Source of the DNA: Hepsetus odoe | Lineage: Eukaryota; Chordata; Actinopteri; Characiformes; Hepsetidae | DNA: 64,000 bases | Direction of reading: 5' to 3' | NCBI GenBank assembly: GCA_017165825.1 | Contig: CM029372.1 | Span: 4,672,546 to 4,736,545, forward strand | Part shown: piece by piece, positions 11,210 through 20,508 of the stretch | Layout: each line of letters begins with the position of its first letter | Numbering within the stretch: the first letter of the stretch is position 1 | Notes under the pieces: generated by a model | The model's database searches: none | Told to the model about the DNA's origin: nothing | What the model saw: the letters and a program-made list of their open reading frames with translations, nothing else | Program-made: the position numbers and the translations under genes

Positions 11210-14147
11210 GATGGCATGAGCTAGAGCTTTCTGGCATATATTAGTGAGCCCTGTCGACTGGCTTATTTAAGTATTGATCTCGTTAGGGGGTAACCACCAA
11301 ATATAGTGCCCCAAACGGTTAAAGATAACCTGTTTTGGTTTTCTTAACATAATCAATCACTTAATTGAAGTATTATGTATGAAGGAGCAAAACCTTCCTC
11401 TATAAACACAAAAATGGACTGACTTACAGTGAATGAGTGTTTTGAGGATGAGTTAAAAGCCTTGCAAACATACTTTATATAAATAATGTTTGTATTTATA
11501 ATATGATATTAATTTGTTAAAGAGTATTTATATGCATTAACACCCCCCTCTGCTTCTTTCTTACTGTGCCTGGATTCCTCTGTTCTCTTCATCTTCTCCA
11601 GATCCAGACAATGTGAAGGTAGAATTGGATGAATGTTCAAAAGTATCAGACGAAGCCTCTCCTTCTCTACAGGTAGCCAAAAATAAAATGAACAACTGTG
11701 TATTTTTCTGTTTAACTTGAAAAGTCAGAAAAGCTTATTTCCCTTTTTTTTTTTTTTTTTTCCCCTTCTTCTTCCCTATCTGGCAGGGAGCGGCAGTCAC
11801 ACAGACTCCATCAGGTGGGTGAAATGTTAACACAGTAAACACTTGGAATTTAAATTTCAGATTTAAATGTGATCAGAAATTGGCCAGAGCATTATTTTTC
11901 TTTTCTATTTTGCATTTCATTGCAAAACTAGGTCAGTGTTAAGTCTTTTTAATTGTTGATTGGCTCATTAAATTACTAAATCTAAATTCTCTTTACTAAA
12001 TTGTCTAACACTAAATTCTCTTGTCATGTAAATATGTATATGTGTATATATATATATAGATAGATAATTTATAGCTCTTGTATATGGATGTTCCTCGTTC
12101 TTTATATTTTTCTTATTTTTCTTTACATATATCTTTCTGTATTCTTTCTGTCTCCTTGATAAAGAGCCCTGTAACACCCAAATTTCCCATTCGTGGGACA
12201 ATAAAAGATTACTCTATTCTCTATTCTAAATGACTAAACGACCAGTTGCCTTTACTTTTTGATTGAGCACTTTTTGTTGTCAAAATGCAATGCATTTTCT
12301 AAGGTTAAATGCCACTTAGGCTCATTAAAGGGCAAATAATGCATTTTATATTGTGACTTAAATTCTATCAAATGCTCTAAGTGTGTTTGAAGTGTAAATA
12401 AAAAAAAATGTAAAAAATCTGCCAGTTTGGTTTACTGTGATTGGCAAAAAAGTGTATATCCATTGCAGACACACCAACTTGTAACCTTTTAGCTTTCTTG
12501 TGGTTAATATTTAAGAAACTTTAATATAAAATTTGTCTTTGAGGGAAGAGTCTTAATCAATCGCTCTGTCTCTCTGTAATTTAGCTATATAAATGATGCT
12601 TCTTAAGAGTAAGTAACATAAAAGATGAACTAAAGTTTAAATAGAAAATAAAAAAACTTGTGATTTTGATGAATGAATTTAATGAATTATTTTCAAAGCA
12701 GCAAACGTACTAAGCACATATTTTAACAGATGGAGGGCAGAAGAATGGAAAGAATTCAGACAGCTTGGAAAGGACCAAAAACAGTTTAGCTAAAGCAGAG
12801 GAGAGGACAGAGAGCAAGCCAGCTTCGGAAATGGGTGAGTGACCAAGCTTTAATCTGACCTAAGATTTTTGGCCCGGCCTGATAGAATTTTGCCTCGCCT
12901 TCATCACCTGACGGACAAATTAAAAAGAAGCGAACCGGGAATGGAGTTACAGTTGTTTAAGGTCAAACGAGGAGAAAAACTTTAAACCTGTGACATTTAA
13001 AGACTGGAATCTGTTGAACGGAAGACTCTAAGAAGTCTTACTGAGCCTGGACCAACACAGGAAACTTGACATGACTAATCACATGCAGAATCACTAGGGG
13101 CAGCGGTGGTCTAGTGTTTAGGAAAAAGGCCCCAGGATCGTGAGGTTGTGGGTTTGAACCTCAGACCAGTAGGTTGCCCTGAGGTACCCTTGAGTAAGGT
13201 ACTGTCCCCATCAATGCTCCCTGGGTGCTGGATATAACTGTTCCCAGCTGCACATGTGTGTTGGTTAAAAGCAGCGGTTGTTGTTTCAATGACAAATGGT
13301 CACTTTCACTTTTCACTTCACTTAAGATCCGAGGTGGAACCAGCTGGGACTTTGGAGCTGGTGAGGCAGTCGAGGGGCTCACAGACAACAATCTAAAGAT
13401 AATTCTGGAAGGTATTAATAAAACTACAGATATTTAAATGACCCTATTAGTACTTGCTGAGTTTAAGGACCAGACTGTCCATCTCATGCAAGTGAACTGG
13501 GAAGAAAGTCTCCACAGCTCTGCAGCACAGAATGGAAAATCAGCAAGAAAAGAGCTCCTTCAACCAGCCACAGTTCCACTCACTGTTTTTGACTTGAGCA
13601 ATACCTTCATTTTTAAGGAGAACATATCCAAACGAAGGGATTTCGACAGATGAGAAAATAAGAGCAAACCGAGTGCAATACGTGAGACATAGGATGAGGA
13701 CTGGAAACATGCGATTGATTGAAGGCAGGTTGCTAAGCAATAATGAGGAAGATGAAACATCTGTTAATCTGTCTAGCAGAGATTAAAATTAGTTTTCAGT
13801 GAAAGAGATGAGTTTTGCTTGCTGCTTTTGCACGTTTTGCACACTCGGAGTGCATTCTTTCTGCACAGCCTTAAAATGAATTTATAGGGCAGTACGCCGT
13901 GCACTTTAAAACTAGGAAAATAAATATGCCCCATTAGGTTCTGATAAATATTAGCTCTGGTGAGAGTTGGAGGTTGGGGAAAGTGACTGACAGTTATGGT
14001 TTAAGATGGTCAAACTGCTTTTGTCTAACTCTAATTTATTTTTATGAACTGTCTAACTTGACCGTCCTTCCTTTTTTTTCCTTAGGATTTCGTACCCGCT
14101 GCACACATCCCAAAGGCCCAAGAGACCCTCCGTCAGAGTGGACGTAA
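1187..14147 (+). CDS. ptpn12: ptpn12 (PTP-PEST), C-terminal part, 10 exons, 5' end outside window
   Basis: Cytosolic protein tyrosine phosphatase of the PEST subfamily, known to dephosphorylate p130Cas, paxillin, Shc and PSTPIP partners in cell adhesion and migration. Exons join in frame: 1187-1253, 1353-1430, 1557-1655, 3245-3330, 6383-7176, 10679-10750, 11602-11672, 11787-11814, 12730-12834, 14086-14147. They encode about 486 residues and a stop. Visible marks in order: the end of the P-loop (SAGCGRTG), the Q-loop stretch (HSAVQTKEQYELVHRAIAQL), the SH3-binding PPPKPPR, the proline-rich block (PPEPRPVPPILTPSPPSAFP), the Shc-binding NPLH, and the C-terminal homology box (PKGPRDPPSEWT). The catalytic Cys codon is on an upstream exon outside the window. 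The tail is some 60 residues shorter than I recall for human, mainly in the poorly conserved spacer. Neighbour rsbn1l matches human synteny, which favours ptpn12 over the paralog ptpn22. Confidence 0.95.
1353..1430 (+). CDS. ptpn12: ptpn12 exon: PTP domain, RTQRHSAVQTK
   Basis: 26 codons, phase 0 at both ends, between acceptor ttgtag and donor gtgagt. Reads RIPEDFNVF then QLIQEMRTQRHSAVQTK, nearly identical to vertebrate PTP-PEST. It starts the Q-loop, whose Gln positions the water for hydrolysis of the phospho-enzyme in PTP enzymes. Because it is symmetric, skipping would keep frame but destroy the catalytic fold. Confidence 0.95.
1557..1655 (+). CDS. ptpn12: ptpn12 exon: end of PTP domain
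   Basis: 33 codons, phase 0/0. Acceptor is a long CT tract ending tctcag; donor is gtgagt. Encodes EQYELVHRAIAQLFEKQL, the last helix of the phosphatase domain, followed by a divergent linker (ESPTNSELTDGM). Confidence 0.93.
1988..2060. repeat. (CA)n microsatellite
   Basis: Near-perfect CA run of about 36 units with one AA interruption. Cys-Val and His-Thr open frames over it are artefacts. Confidence 0.97.
2308..2560 (+). mobile_element. Tc1/mariner-like terminal fragment (relic)
   Basis: Begins TACAGTGCCTATGGGAAG, which resembles the terminal repeat start (TACAGTGCCT...) common to many fish Tc1-like elements. It then has the AT-rich sub-terminal pattern with a second GATCAGACCCTTTATGGCACT block. 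No transposase frame was seen. Confidence 0.45.
3245..3330 (+). CDS. ptpn12: ptpn12 exon: PPPKPPR SH3-binding motif
   Basis: Encodes an acidic linker, then TPPPKPPRIR. In PTP-PEST this first proline motif binds the SH3 domain of p130Cas. Acceptor cccaccaaag is pyrimidine-poor just before the AG; the donor is gtaaaa. It ends with two bases (AG) that join the T at 6383 to make Ser, matching the PPKPPRxRS order of the family. Confidence 0.88.
3331..6382 (+). other. ptpn12: ptpn12 intron
   Basis: 3-kb intron with a (TG)n microsatellite at 4647-4700. No coding or repeat family recognised in the rest. Confidence 0.75.
4647..4700. repeat. (TG)n microsatellite
   Basis: Perfect TG run of about 27 units. 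Confidence 0.97.
6383..7176 (+). CDS. ptpn12: ptpn12 large PEST/proline-rich exon
   Basis: About 265 codons rich in Pro, Glu, Ser and Thr. Blocks shared with vertebrate PTP-PEST are VEGDVKEEILQPPEP, PPILTPSPPSAFPTV, QDNDRYHPKPVLHM, KRLERKLSIEIKKVPLQEGP and LCFTNPLH. The second proline block is the known paxillin/Hic-5 family docking region, and NPLH is the known Shc PTB-binding motif. Two donors sit 4 bp apart: gtacgt after 7176 and gttaga after 7180. Only the first gives the phase (one base, A) needed by the next exon, which then reads N-SDESEESPPPLPER. Translation beyond 7176 to a stop at 7194-7196 is intron read-through. Confidence 0.94.
7177..10678 (+). other. ptpn12: ptpn12 intron
   Basis: 3.5 kb of AT-rich intron with a poly-T run near 7757-7774. 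I see no exon or known repeat. Confidence 0.75.
10679..10750 (+). CDS. ptpn12: ptpn12 exon: SPPPLPERTPESF
   Basis: 72 bp between acceptor ctgctccag and donor gtgcgt. Encodes SDESEESPPPLPERTPESFF, which matches the human EDSPPPLPERTPESF segment; this short proline motif is conserved in all PEST-type PTPs. One base carried in, one base carried out. Confidence 0.93.
10751..11601 (+). other. ptpn12: ptpn12 intron with (TTTA)n
   Basis: Contains a TTTA tetranucleotide run at about 11170-11206. Nothing else recognised. Confidence 0.75.
11170..11206. repeat. (TTTA)n microsatellite
   Basis: About nine TTTA/TTAT units. Confidence 0.95.
11602..11672 (+). CDS. ptpn12: ptpn12 exon: variable C-terminal spacer
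   Basis: 71 bp, acceptor tcttctccag, donor gtagcc. Reads DPDNVKVELDECSKVSDEAS then PSLQ. It is not conserved with mammals at sequence level. It is called from splice sites and from phase agreement with both neighbours. Confidence 0.75.
11787..11814 (+). CDS. ptpn12: ptpn12 28-bp micro-exon
   Basis: A 28-bp exon (GAAVTQTPS plus one base) behind a very strong T-rich tract and tggcag, with donor gtgggt. The intron before it is only 114 bp. Phase fits exon 11602-11672 upstream and 12730-12834 downstream. Its small size makes it easy to miss or to skip. Confidence 0.65.
11815..12729 (+). other. ptpn12: ptpn12 intron
   Basis: AT-rich intron with a short (TA)n run near 12043-12057 and a LINE 3' tail relic at about 12100-12232. 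Confidence 0.7.
12100..12232 (+). mobile_element. 3'-end relic of a LINE (short tail fragment)
   Basis: The sequence CTGTAACACCCAAATTTCCC, then GTGGGACAATAAAAGATTAC and a short ATTCT-type repeat, resembles the AATTTCCC...GGGATCAATAAAG tails of fish non-LTR elements. A 5'-truncated tail is the usual form. Family not assigned. Confidence 0.45.
12730..12834 (+). CDS. ptpn12: ptpn12 exon: Lys/Glu-rich spacer
   Basis: 105 bp, phase 1/1, acceptor ttttaacag and donor gtgagt. Encodes a charged stretch (DGGQKNGKNSDSLERTKNSL, AKAEERTESKPASEM). Because it is symmetric it could be skipped without a frameshift. Conservation is weak, so it is supported by phase and splice sites. Confidence 0.75.
12835..14085 (+). 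other. ptpn12: ptpn12 last intron
   Basis: Contains a full SINE (13097-13320). The remainder is AT-rich without recognised features. Confidence 0.75.
13097..13320 (+). mobile_element. tRNA-derived SINE, family A
   Basis: Pol III A-box-like GGTGGTCTAGTGTTTAGG and B-box-like GGGTTTGAACCTC, then the family body (TAGGTTGCCCTGAGGTACCC, TTGAG.AAGGTACTGTCCCC) and the end TCACTTTCACTTTTCACTT. Other copies in the window share this layout. Confidence 0.85.
14086..14147 (+). CDS. ptpn12: ptpn12 last exon: C-terminal homology box and stop
   Basis: Encodes GFRTRCTHPKGPRDPPSEWT and TAA at 14145-14147. The PKGPRDPPSEWT box is identical to that of mammalian PTP-PEST and is the known docking site for PSTPIP1/2, which recruit WASP and Abl as substrates. 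Acceptor is ttttttttccttag. Confidence 0.96.
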
Positions 14148-15345
14148 TGACCAAGGACCTACAGTAGTTGACCCTAAATGCATTCAGACATGCTCACTCT
14201 CGTACATGCACACACCACCACTACCATCCTCTCTCTCTTTCAAGTGCCATTTTAGAAGGAGAATCAAAGACATCTCTCACCACATCTCCTACCCAGTTTC
14301 CAACTAACTCACAATCAGTATAGCTATATAGATAATCTCCCATGATGCAGCTCTACTCCTGCTGCTGCCATGGGCTCACTGCACTGGTGCTACACCTCTT
14401 CCTTGCTGGGACCATAAACCTGCCTTATTTCCTCTATAGCAAAAAAACAAAAAAACTGATTGGACTGACGCAACGATCTGGATTGCTAGCTCGCTAGAGC
14501 ATCTGTTCTAGATACACTCCTACTATGACAATACGATAAACTATGTATCCGTAAGGACAGAGAACTACTGTTTTTTGTTTTTTTTTCTGTTTATTTTGAA
14601 CCATTCTTCCCTGCTAACTTCTCGATAGCCATATATGCTTTGTTTTATAAGTGTACAGGGCAAGTAGGTATATAGTATTATGAAATGTGCTATCGCTAAA
14701 TATTCTTAATAACAGAAGATGTAAGAAGTCTGTGCATGATAACCCCCATGTTCTTTGAACTGTAAATTATTTTCCCTTCTGTTATAACAGTTTTTTTCAG
14801 GGTTTGTTTTCTTTTCCGTTTGAACATTTAAATCCCCCCCCAAAGGCTAGCTGTTGTATCAGCCAATCCCTGAGATGGCACAGGCTCAAGATTGTAATAA
14901 TGCTTTTTTTTGTAAATTGTATTCTAAAGGTTATTTTTGTATACGCTGTTTTTTGCTCACTTCATGAACCATGCCCTCTACCACTGGCCTCTCAGAGCCT
15001 GCCTGTGCCTTCTTTGAAAGGATGCCCCTGCTGTCCACTGAAAGGGCAACAGTGTGTGTGATTGCTCGTGTGTGTGTGTGTGTGTGTGTGTGAGTGTGAG
15101 TGGAGGTAGAGGGAGATTCACGCCGTTATGTTCAAGCCTCTGGGATCTGAGTGACCCTCCTACACAGACCTGTTTTGTATGTTGCAGAAATCAATCAACC
15201 ACTCAGTAAAAAAAGAAAAATATGAGCGTTTCTGTGACCTGTTTCATTTGTTAATCCTTCCCCTGGCTGGTGCGTGTGCTATACTCACACAAACCCTCAG
15301 GTGGCGTAAAACAACAATAAAACACTCCGATTTGTTTCTAAACGT
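14148..15345 (+). other. ptpn12: ptpn12 3' UTR (probable extent)
   Basis: Non-coding sequence following the stop, with U-rich stretches, TTTTTGTA-like runs and a (TG)n run at about 15069-15092. The end is inferred from the AATAAA at 15316. The true cleavage point is unknown. Confidence 0.6.
15316..15321 (+). terminator. ptpn12: Candidate polyadenylation signal AATAAA of ptpn12
   Basis: Canonical AATAAA about 1.17 kb after the ptpn12 stop, followed by GT/T-rich sequence. Further AATAAA hexamers near 15684 and 15969 are possible alternates but lie next to or after a SINE. Confidence 0.5.
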
Positions 15346-15758
15346 GTATAATTACAAGCTCAGGTCAGCGACGGCTCTACAAAACAAGATCAGAAGGAGA
15401 ACCGGAGAGGTTCATCCTTTAGTCCATTTAGAAAGATTGAATACTTTCCAGGAGTAGAGGAAGTCTTAAGTGAAGGTATGGGCACTGTGTAAAAGTCTCA
15501 CTTAGGTCCAAGTGAAAGAGCCAAAAATACTTCTGAGTGTAAGCATTTAGAAAAGAACATGCTAAAAGAGGTAGGTTTGCTTTGTTTAGTCTTGTTTGAT
15601 GCCCTGGTGGACGCTGTGGTGGCCAGTATGTGGTACTATTCCTCACACACATCAATGTTATTCTGAATACGCTTGAATGGTTTAATAAAGAAATGAGCAC
15701 TTGCCATGGACTGAAGAGAGGAATCTGAACTTAAGATGGGTAATTGATGATGCCCCAT

Positions 15759-15945
15759 GGGGCAGTGGTCTAGTGGTAGGATACTTGGTCTACGGACCAA
15801 GACGTTGCAGGTTCGAAACCCACCTACAGCACTGCCGCCATTGGGTTCCTGAGCAAAACCCTTAACCACAAGTTGTTCAAGGGGGGGACTGTCTCTTTAA
15901 GAATTAGAAGTCGCTCTGGATAAGATTACTCAGTGCTGTAAATGT
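15759..15945 (+). mobile_element. tRNA-derived SINE, family B
   Basis: GGGGCAGTGGTCTAGTGGTA (A box) and GCAGGTTCGAAACCC (B box), then TTGGGTTCCTGAGCAAAACC, CCTTAACC and the tail AAGTCGCTCTGGATAAGATT. It lies between the two genes. Confidence 0.85.
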
Positions 15946-17889
15946 CATTGATACCTCAGTCCTCACAAATAAAGTATAACTGAAGGCAATGTAGCAAATA
16001 TCTCGGGATGATCTAGAATAAATAGAAATAAACATACATATAGGCAAAAAACTGTGTCATCTTATAATATTGTAATCTAGCACGTCTCCTTAATGCGCTC
16101 TTGCATCATCAGTGCCAGCACACCTTTGTTTAACTTATTAAGTTTAACTTATTAAAGCACTGACTCACTGAACCAGGTGTTGAATTATATGTGCACTAAA
16201 TGCTGGGCTGCTACTAGGAGCACCGGGATCGGGGAAAAAGTCAAATTTCCTGAAGGGACTTTCTCTTATAATTTTCTTCGTTTTTTTAAAACTTTTATTT
16301 ACTTTTTAACCCTTAAGACCCCTTTTTAGATTTCTTTCATATGACTTGAATAGCAAAAAACGGTTCTAGTTCTTTTTAACATCGCCTTTCTCCAAATTTT
16401 CTTCATCCATTAGGTTTCAGTGAATGCCTTTAAGACTGATATACGTCGGTGATCTCTGTTCTGATTTGCTGCCCTCTGTTGCCAGCAGTCCTGGTTGGAA
16501 AAACTCCTCCGAACAGCATGAATGAGTGGGCGGAACAGAAGAATAGGCAGACATTTGTCAAAAATATTTGACATTGTAAAAACGACTAATCATTTTTCTT
16601 CCTTCATTTCCATATGTAGTGGATTGGGGAGTGAAACTTTAAATGCTTAAATGCTAAATTAGACTTTTTATTTAAATTTTTTATTATTTCTTTGATACTG
16701 ACACAAACACATCAAACTTTTATTTATAAGAAATGTCTGAAATTTGATATATTGCATCTTGATAGGCTGCTGATTGATCTTTTATTAAATCTGCTTTCAC
16801 ATCTTGGGAAACATTCTTACCGCAACACACTAAAACAACAGCAGAAACACGTTTTAAAGGCTCTGCCTTTTGAGGGATCAATTGGGGGCACCCTCCTGTG
16901 ATATCCCACTGCTGCTGTATTTTACTTATTTCAACACTACATGCTGAGTTAAAAGCACAGAGGGGATTTGAACACAGATGCTTCGTTGGATAAATTTCAT
17001 CGTTTGGTAGCATATCTGCAGGCCTAACTCAAGACAAACTGAACAATTAACCCACACCAATGAAAGCAAGGTTCTGACCCGCACAGAGCTGATAGAGCCT
17101 CTGCAGCATACGGTGGCTTTATTTCTCACTGTGTTTCACCTTCTGCATGGCCAGTTCCCGTTGCGAAATGGTGCAATTATCAGGAACATTTGAGTGCTTG
17201 AATTCGGAAAGCAATTTTCCACGCCATCAAATATTGCAGGCTTTGTATTTATCCTGGCCTCACAAAGGGCCAAATTTACTAAAGCGTTTAGTCCAGTCGA
17301 AGCGGACGGAGCTGATGTTTGCATGATGTACGAAAAGAAAAAACTATTTACATGCTGTAATCACTGATACTATCTCTGAAATGACCTATGCAGTTACATA
17401 CATAACTATAAGTTCCTTACGCATACACATATGAGGAGTCTGATCTGAGCACTTTGATCCAGTAGCCTACCTGTTGTACAAGCTCACACTAAACACTGCG
17501 TTTGCTTGAGCCTGTTCAATAAAACGGTGATTGTCAGAGGTGCCAGTAGGGTCTGGAGCCAAATGCAATCTCCGCTCCACATGAGTGCCCTACAGAGGAG
17601 AGCCAAGCTCTGGCAGTTCATCATCCGCCCATGCTGAGGATCCATTTGATGGGGAGGAAAGGAATTCCCTTGAAGTTAAAGCAAGGATCTGACGGGTCCA
17701 GATGGAAGTTGTTCTTTTATGTGGCGCTTCCATTTCCCAATTGTCCGCATTAAAAGAAAAGAGATTCAGGAGAAAGAGGCAACTTAGGCAACATAGAAAA
17801 CTACTCTTCAGAATTTGTTGCCGGAAGAATGTTGGTTTGGTGCATGTTTAAAAAATGATATATATTAATTATTTCTACAGTTTATGAAA

Positions 17890-18047
17890 GTGAGCAGCAG
17901 TGGGCAGCTATTGAAAGCGCCCGGGGAGCAGTGATGGGGATGGTACCTTGCTCAAGGGTACCTCAGGGCAACCTACTTGTGAGGGGAATTGAACCCACAA
18001 TCTTCTGATGCGGGGGCAACTCCCTAACCACTAGGCCACCACTGCAC
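17890..18047 (-). mobile_element. SINE family A, partial
   Basis: Reverse strand starts GTGCAGTGGTGGCCTAGTGG with A and B boxes and the GGTTGCCCTGAGGTACCC body. It is truncated in its 3' half. A T14 run lies next to the head (A-run on its own strand). Confidence 0.8.
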
Positions 18048-18224
18048 TTTTTTTTTTTTTTTAATATAATTTATTTAATTATTTTTTTCTTTTCAAAGTT
18101 TGTGGTGGATCAGTGACGATCAGAACTGTCAGCAGGTCTGAAAAGCACTTACAATATGTATTACACACTTCATTAAATAGTGATTAAGTACTTAAGTATA
18201 CTCATTTATATAAAAACAAATAAT

Positions 18225-18256
18225 AGATAGATAGAAGGATGGATGGATGGGTAGAT

Positions 18257-18292
<36 letters not shown>
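18225..18292. repeat. (GATA/GATG)n-(CA)n compound microsatellite
   Basis: ATAGATAGATAG, GGATGGATGGATGG and then about 17 CA units. Confidence 0.9.
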
Positions 18293-18705
18293 GAGCTCAA
18301 CATTAGAGAACAACTTAAAATTTCCTAAATGTCAAGGTCACTATGTAGTCCTATTTGGAAATGATCCAAACAGGAGTAAAAGAGCACTATTTTAACCATT
18401 TGTCATGAGTTACATAAATTCAGGAAACTTAAATGAGATATTTGAAAAAGAACACTAATCAAAATTAGAGACCTTCCAGATATCTTCCAGTTATTGGTGT
18501 TAATCTGACAGCTGGTGCTAATTTCCTTAATTATCTGACAAACGCTATTTAACTGGCCTAACTTTCCAGTTATCAATGACTGCAAGATGTTGAGCGATTC
18601 TCAACATCTTGTGTAGTGTCTCAACATTTAAGAGCATTTGGACTGACAACCTACTCTGCAGTGACCAAACCTTTCATAAACAGGAAGAATCTGAGGAGCA
18701 TGTGT
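18293..18705 (+). mobile_element. Tc1-like transposon, 5' part with transposase HTH remnant
   Basis: Starts at GAGCTCAACATTAGAGAACA. Translation near 18616-18710 gives SQHLRAFGLTTYSAVTKPFI and NRKNLR, which resembles the second helix-turn-helix region of Tc1-family transposases (RxLrexGLxxrxxvxkPlls.knr). It stops abruptly where the LINE 3' end begins. Relic, no intact frame. Confidence 0.5.
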
Positions 18706-19965
18706 GGACAGGAGAACTGGTCTCCATATCCTCTGGTCCTCTGCATCTTCCTCCTTCAAACCAACCACCTTCATGTCTACCAACCATCTCTCTCACAGCA
18801 TTCATAAACCTCCTCTTTGGTCTTCCGCTTTTCCTCTCTCCTGGCAGCTCCATCTTCAACATCCTCCTCCCAACATAATCCTCGTCTCTCCCCTGGACAT
18901 GTCCAAACCATCGCAACCTTGCTTCTCTAACTTCGTCTCCAAATCATCTAACCTGAGCTGTCCCTCTAATATACTCATTTCTAATCCTGTCCATCTAATC
19001 CTGTGACGAGGGTCACACCCAGCGAAAATCTCAGCATCTTTAACTCTGACACCTCCAGCTCCGCCTCCTGCCTTTTCATCAGTGCCACCGTCTCCAACCC
19101 GTACAACATAGCTGGTCTAACTACTGTCCTGTAAACCTTCCCTTTTACTCTTGCTGGTACCCATCAGTCACAAATCACTCCAGCCACTCTTCTCCACCCA
19201 TTCCAACCAGCCTGCACTCTCTTCTTCACCTCTCTTCCACACTCGCCATTACTCTGAACTGTTGATTCCAAGTATTTAAACTCCTCCACCTTTGTTACCT
19301 CCACTCCCTGCATCCTAACCACTCCACTTTCCTCCCTTTCATTCACACTCATGTATTCTGTCTTTGCCCTACTCACTTTCATTCCTCTCCTCTCTAGAGC
19401 AGATCTCTGACTCTCCAGGTTTTCCTCAAGCTGCTCCCTACTCTCACTACAGATCACAATATCATCAGCAAACATCATCGTCCACGGAGACTCCTGTCTA
19501 ACCTCGTCCGTCAACCTGTCCATTACTATTGCAAACAAGAATGGGCTCAGTGCTGATGCTCGATGTAATCCAACCTCTACCTTAAATGCATCCGTCACTT
19601 CTACTGCAAATCTCACCACTGAAACACTGCCCTAATACATATCCTGAACTACGCTCACTTCTCTGTAACACCAGACTTCCTCATGCAAAACCACAACTCC
19701 TCTCTAGGCACCCTGTCATATGCTTTCTCCAAATCCACAAAGGTACAATGCAACTTTTTCCAACCTTCTCTGTACTTCTCCATCAACACCTTCAGAGCAA
19801 ACATCGCATCTGTAGTGCACTTTCTGTGCATTAAACCATACTGCTGTTCACTGATCCTCACCTCTTTTCTTAACCGAGCTTCCACTACTCTTTCCCATAA
19901 CTTCATGGTGTGGCTGATCAACTTTATCTCACTATAGTTACTACAGCTCTGTGCATCACATTTAT
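18706..19965 (-). mobile_element. Non-LTR retrotransposon (LINE), 5'-truncated, reverse transcriptase C-terminal half
   Basis: Read from right to left. RT fingers-palm fragment with ISHTMKLWERVVEARLR, EQQYGLMHRKCTTDAMFAL and TFVDLEKAYDRVPREELW; then MVRFAVEVTDAFKVEVGLH, ASALSPFLFAIVMDRL and the catalytic FADDIVICSESREQLEENLE; then the C-terminal MRWFGHVQGRDEDYVGRRML and ELPGERKSGRPKRRFM. Frames are interrupted, so it is dead. The RTE/Rex-like type is my guess from the FADDIV and GHV...RRML signatures. Confidence 0.85.
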
Positions 19966-20084
19966 TTTATGAAAACTGTCACCAGTACACTGTGGCACAG
20001 GATGTCTGTGAGTTTGTAAAATAAATCTGGTCAGAAGCTCAACTGCCATCTCTCTTTAACGCCTCCATTCTTCATGCTTCATCC

Positions 20085-20180
20085 AGCTTCCTCAATTCTT
20101 TCCTATAACTTCATGCTGTGGCTGATCAACTTTATCCCGTTATAGTTACAACAGCTCTGTGCCTCACCCTTATTCTTGAC
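20085..20180 (-). mobile_element. Second small copy of the LINE RT segment
   Basis: TATAACTTCATGCTGTGGCT and GATCAACTTTATCCCGTTAT repeat, in the same orientation, the segment at about 19895-19965 with a few changes. Either a tandem duplication or a second truncated copy. Confidence 0.7.
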
Positions 20181-20446
20181 TATTCATTTTTGACTGTACC
20201 CTTCAGAAAATGTAGTTGTGATCTTTCTTCATGCTAGAGTCATTGCTGTTCTCTAATTCTGATCAGGCAATAAAGTTTTTTGTCAATTTCCTTTTTTAAT
20301 TTCGATAACACTGTACTAGTGGCATTTTATAGCCACAACAGTAATTCCTTCAAATGTTCAGCAATGAAAATGACATTATTTCTGAAAAAATCAAGTTTTC
20401 ATAAATTATTTTCTAATTTCCATCGCCAGTGTACATATACATATAT

Positions 20447-20449
<3 letters not shown>

Positions 20450-20500
<51 letters not shown>

Positions 20501-20503
20501 TAT
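20450..20503. repeat. (CA)n(TA)n microsatellite, left half
   Basis: About 13 CA units followed by about 12 TA units. The foldback element begins right after it, with a mirror (TA)n(CA)n on the other side. Confidence 0.95.
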
Positions 20504-20508
20504 CACAC

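Larger units (their letters stand above)
15346..18224. other. Intergenic, 5' part
   Basis: No gene seen. Holds SINE copies at 15759-15945 and 17890-18047. The stretch about 16085-16245 (CTGAACCAGGTGTTGAATTA ... GGAGCACCGGGATCGGGGAA) looks like a fish interspersed repeat of unknown family. The rest is unique-looking AT-rich DNA. Confidence 0.6.

Noticed and set aside
13097..13170. A/B-box sequences as genuine tRNA genes (also at the other SINE heads)
   Set aside because: No complete cloverleaf or anticodon stem seen; each continues into the shared SINE body.
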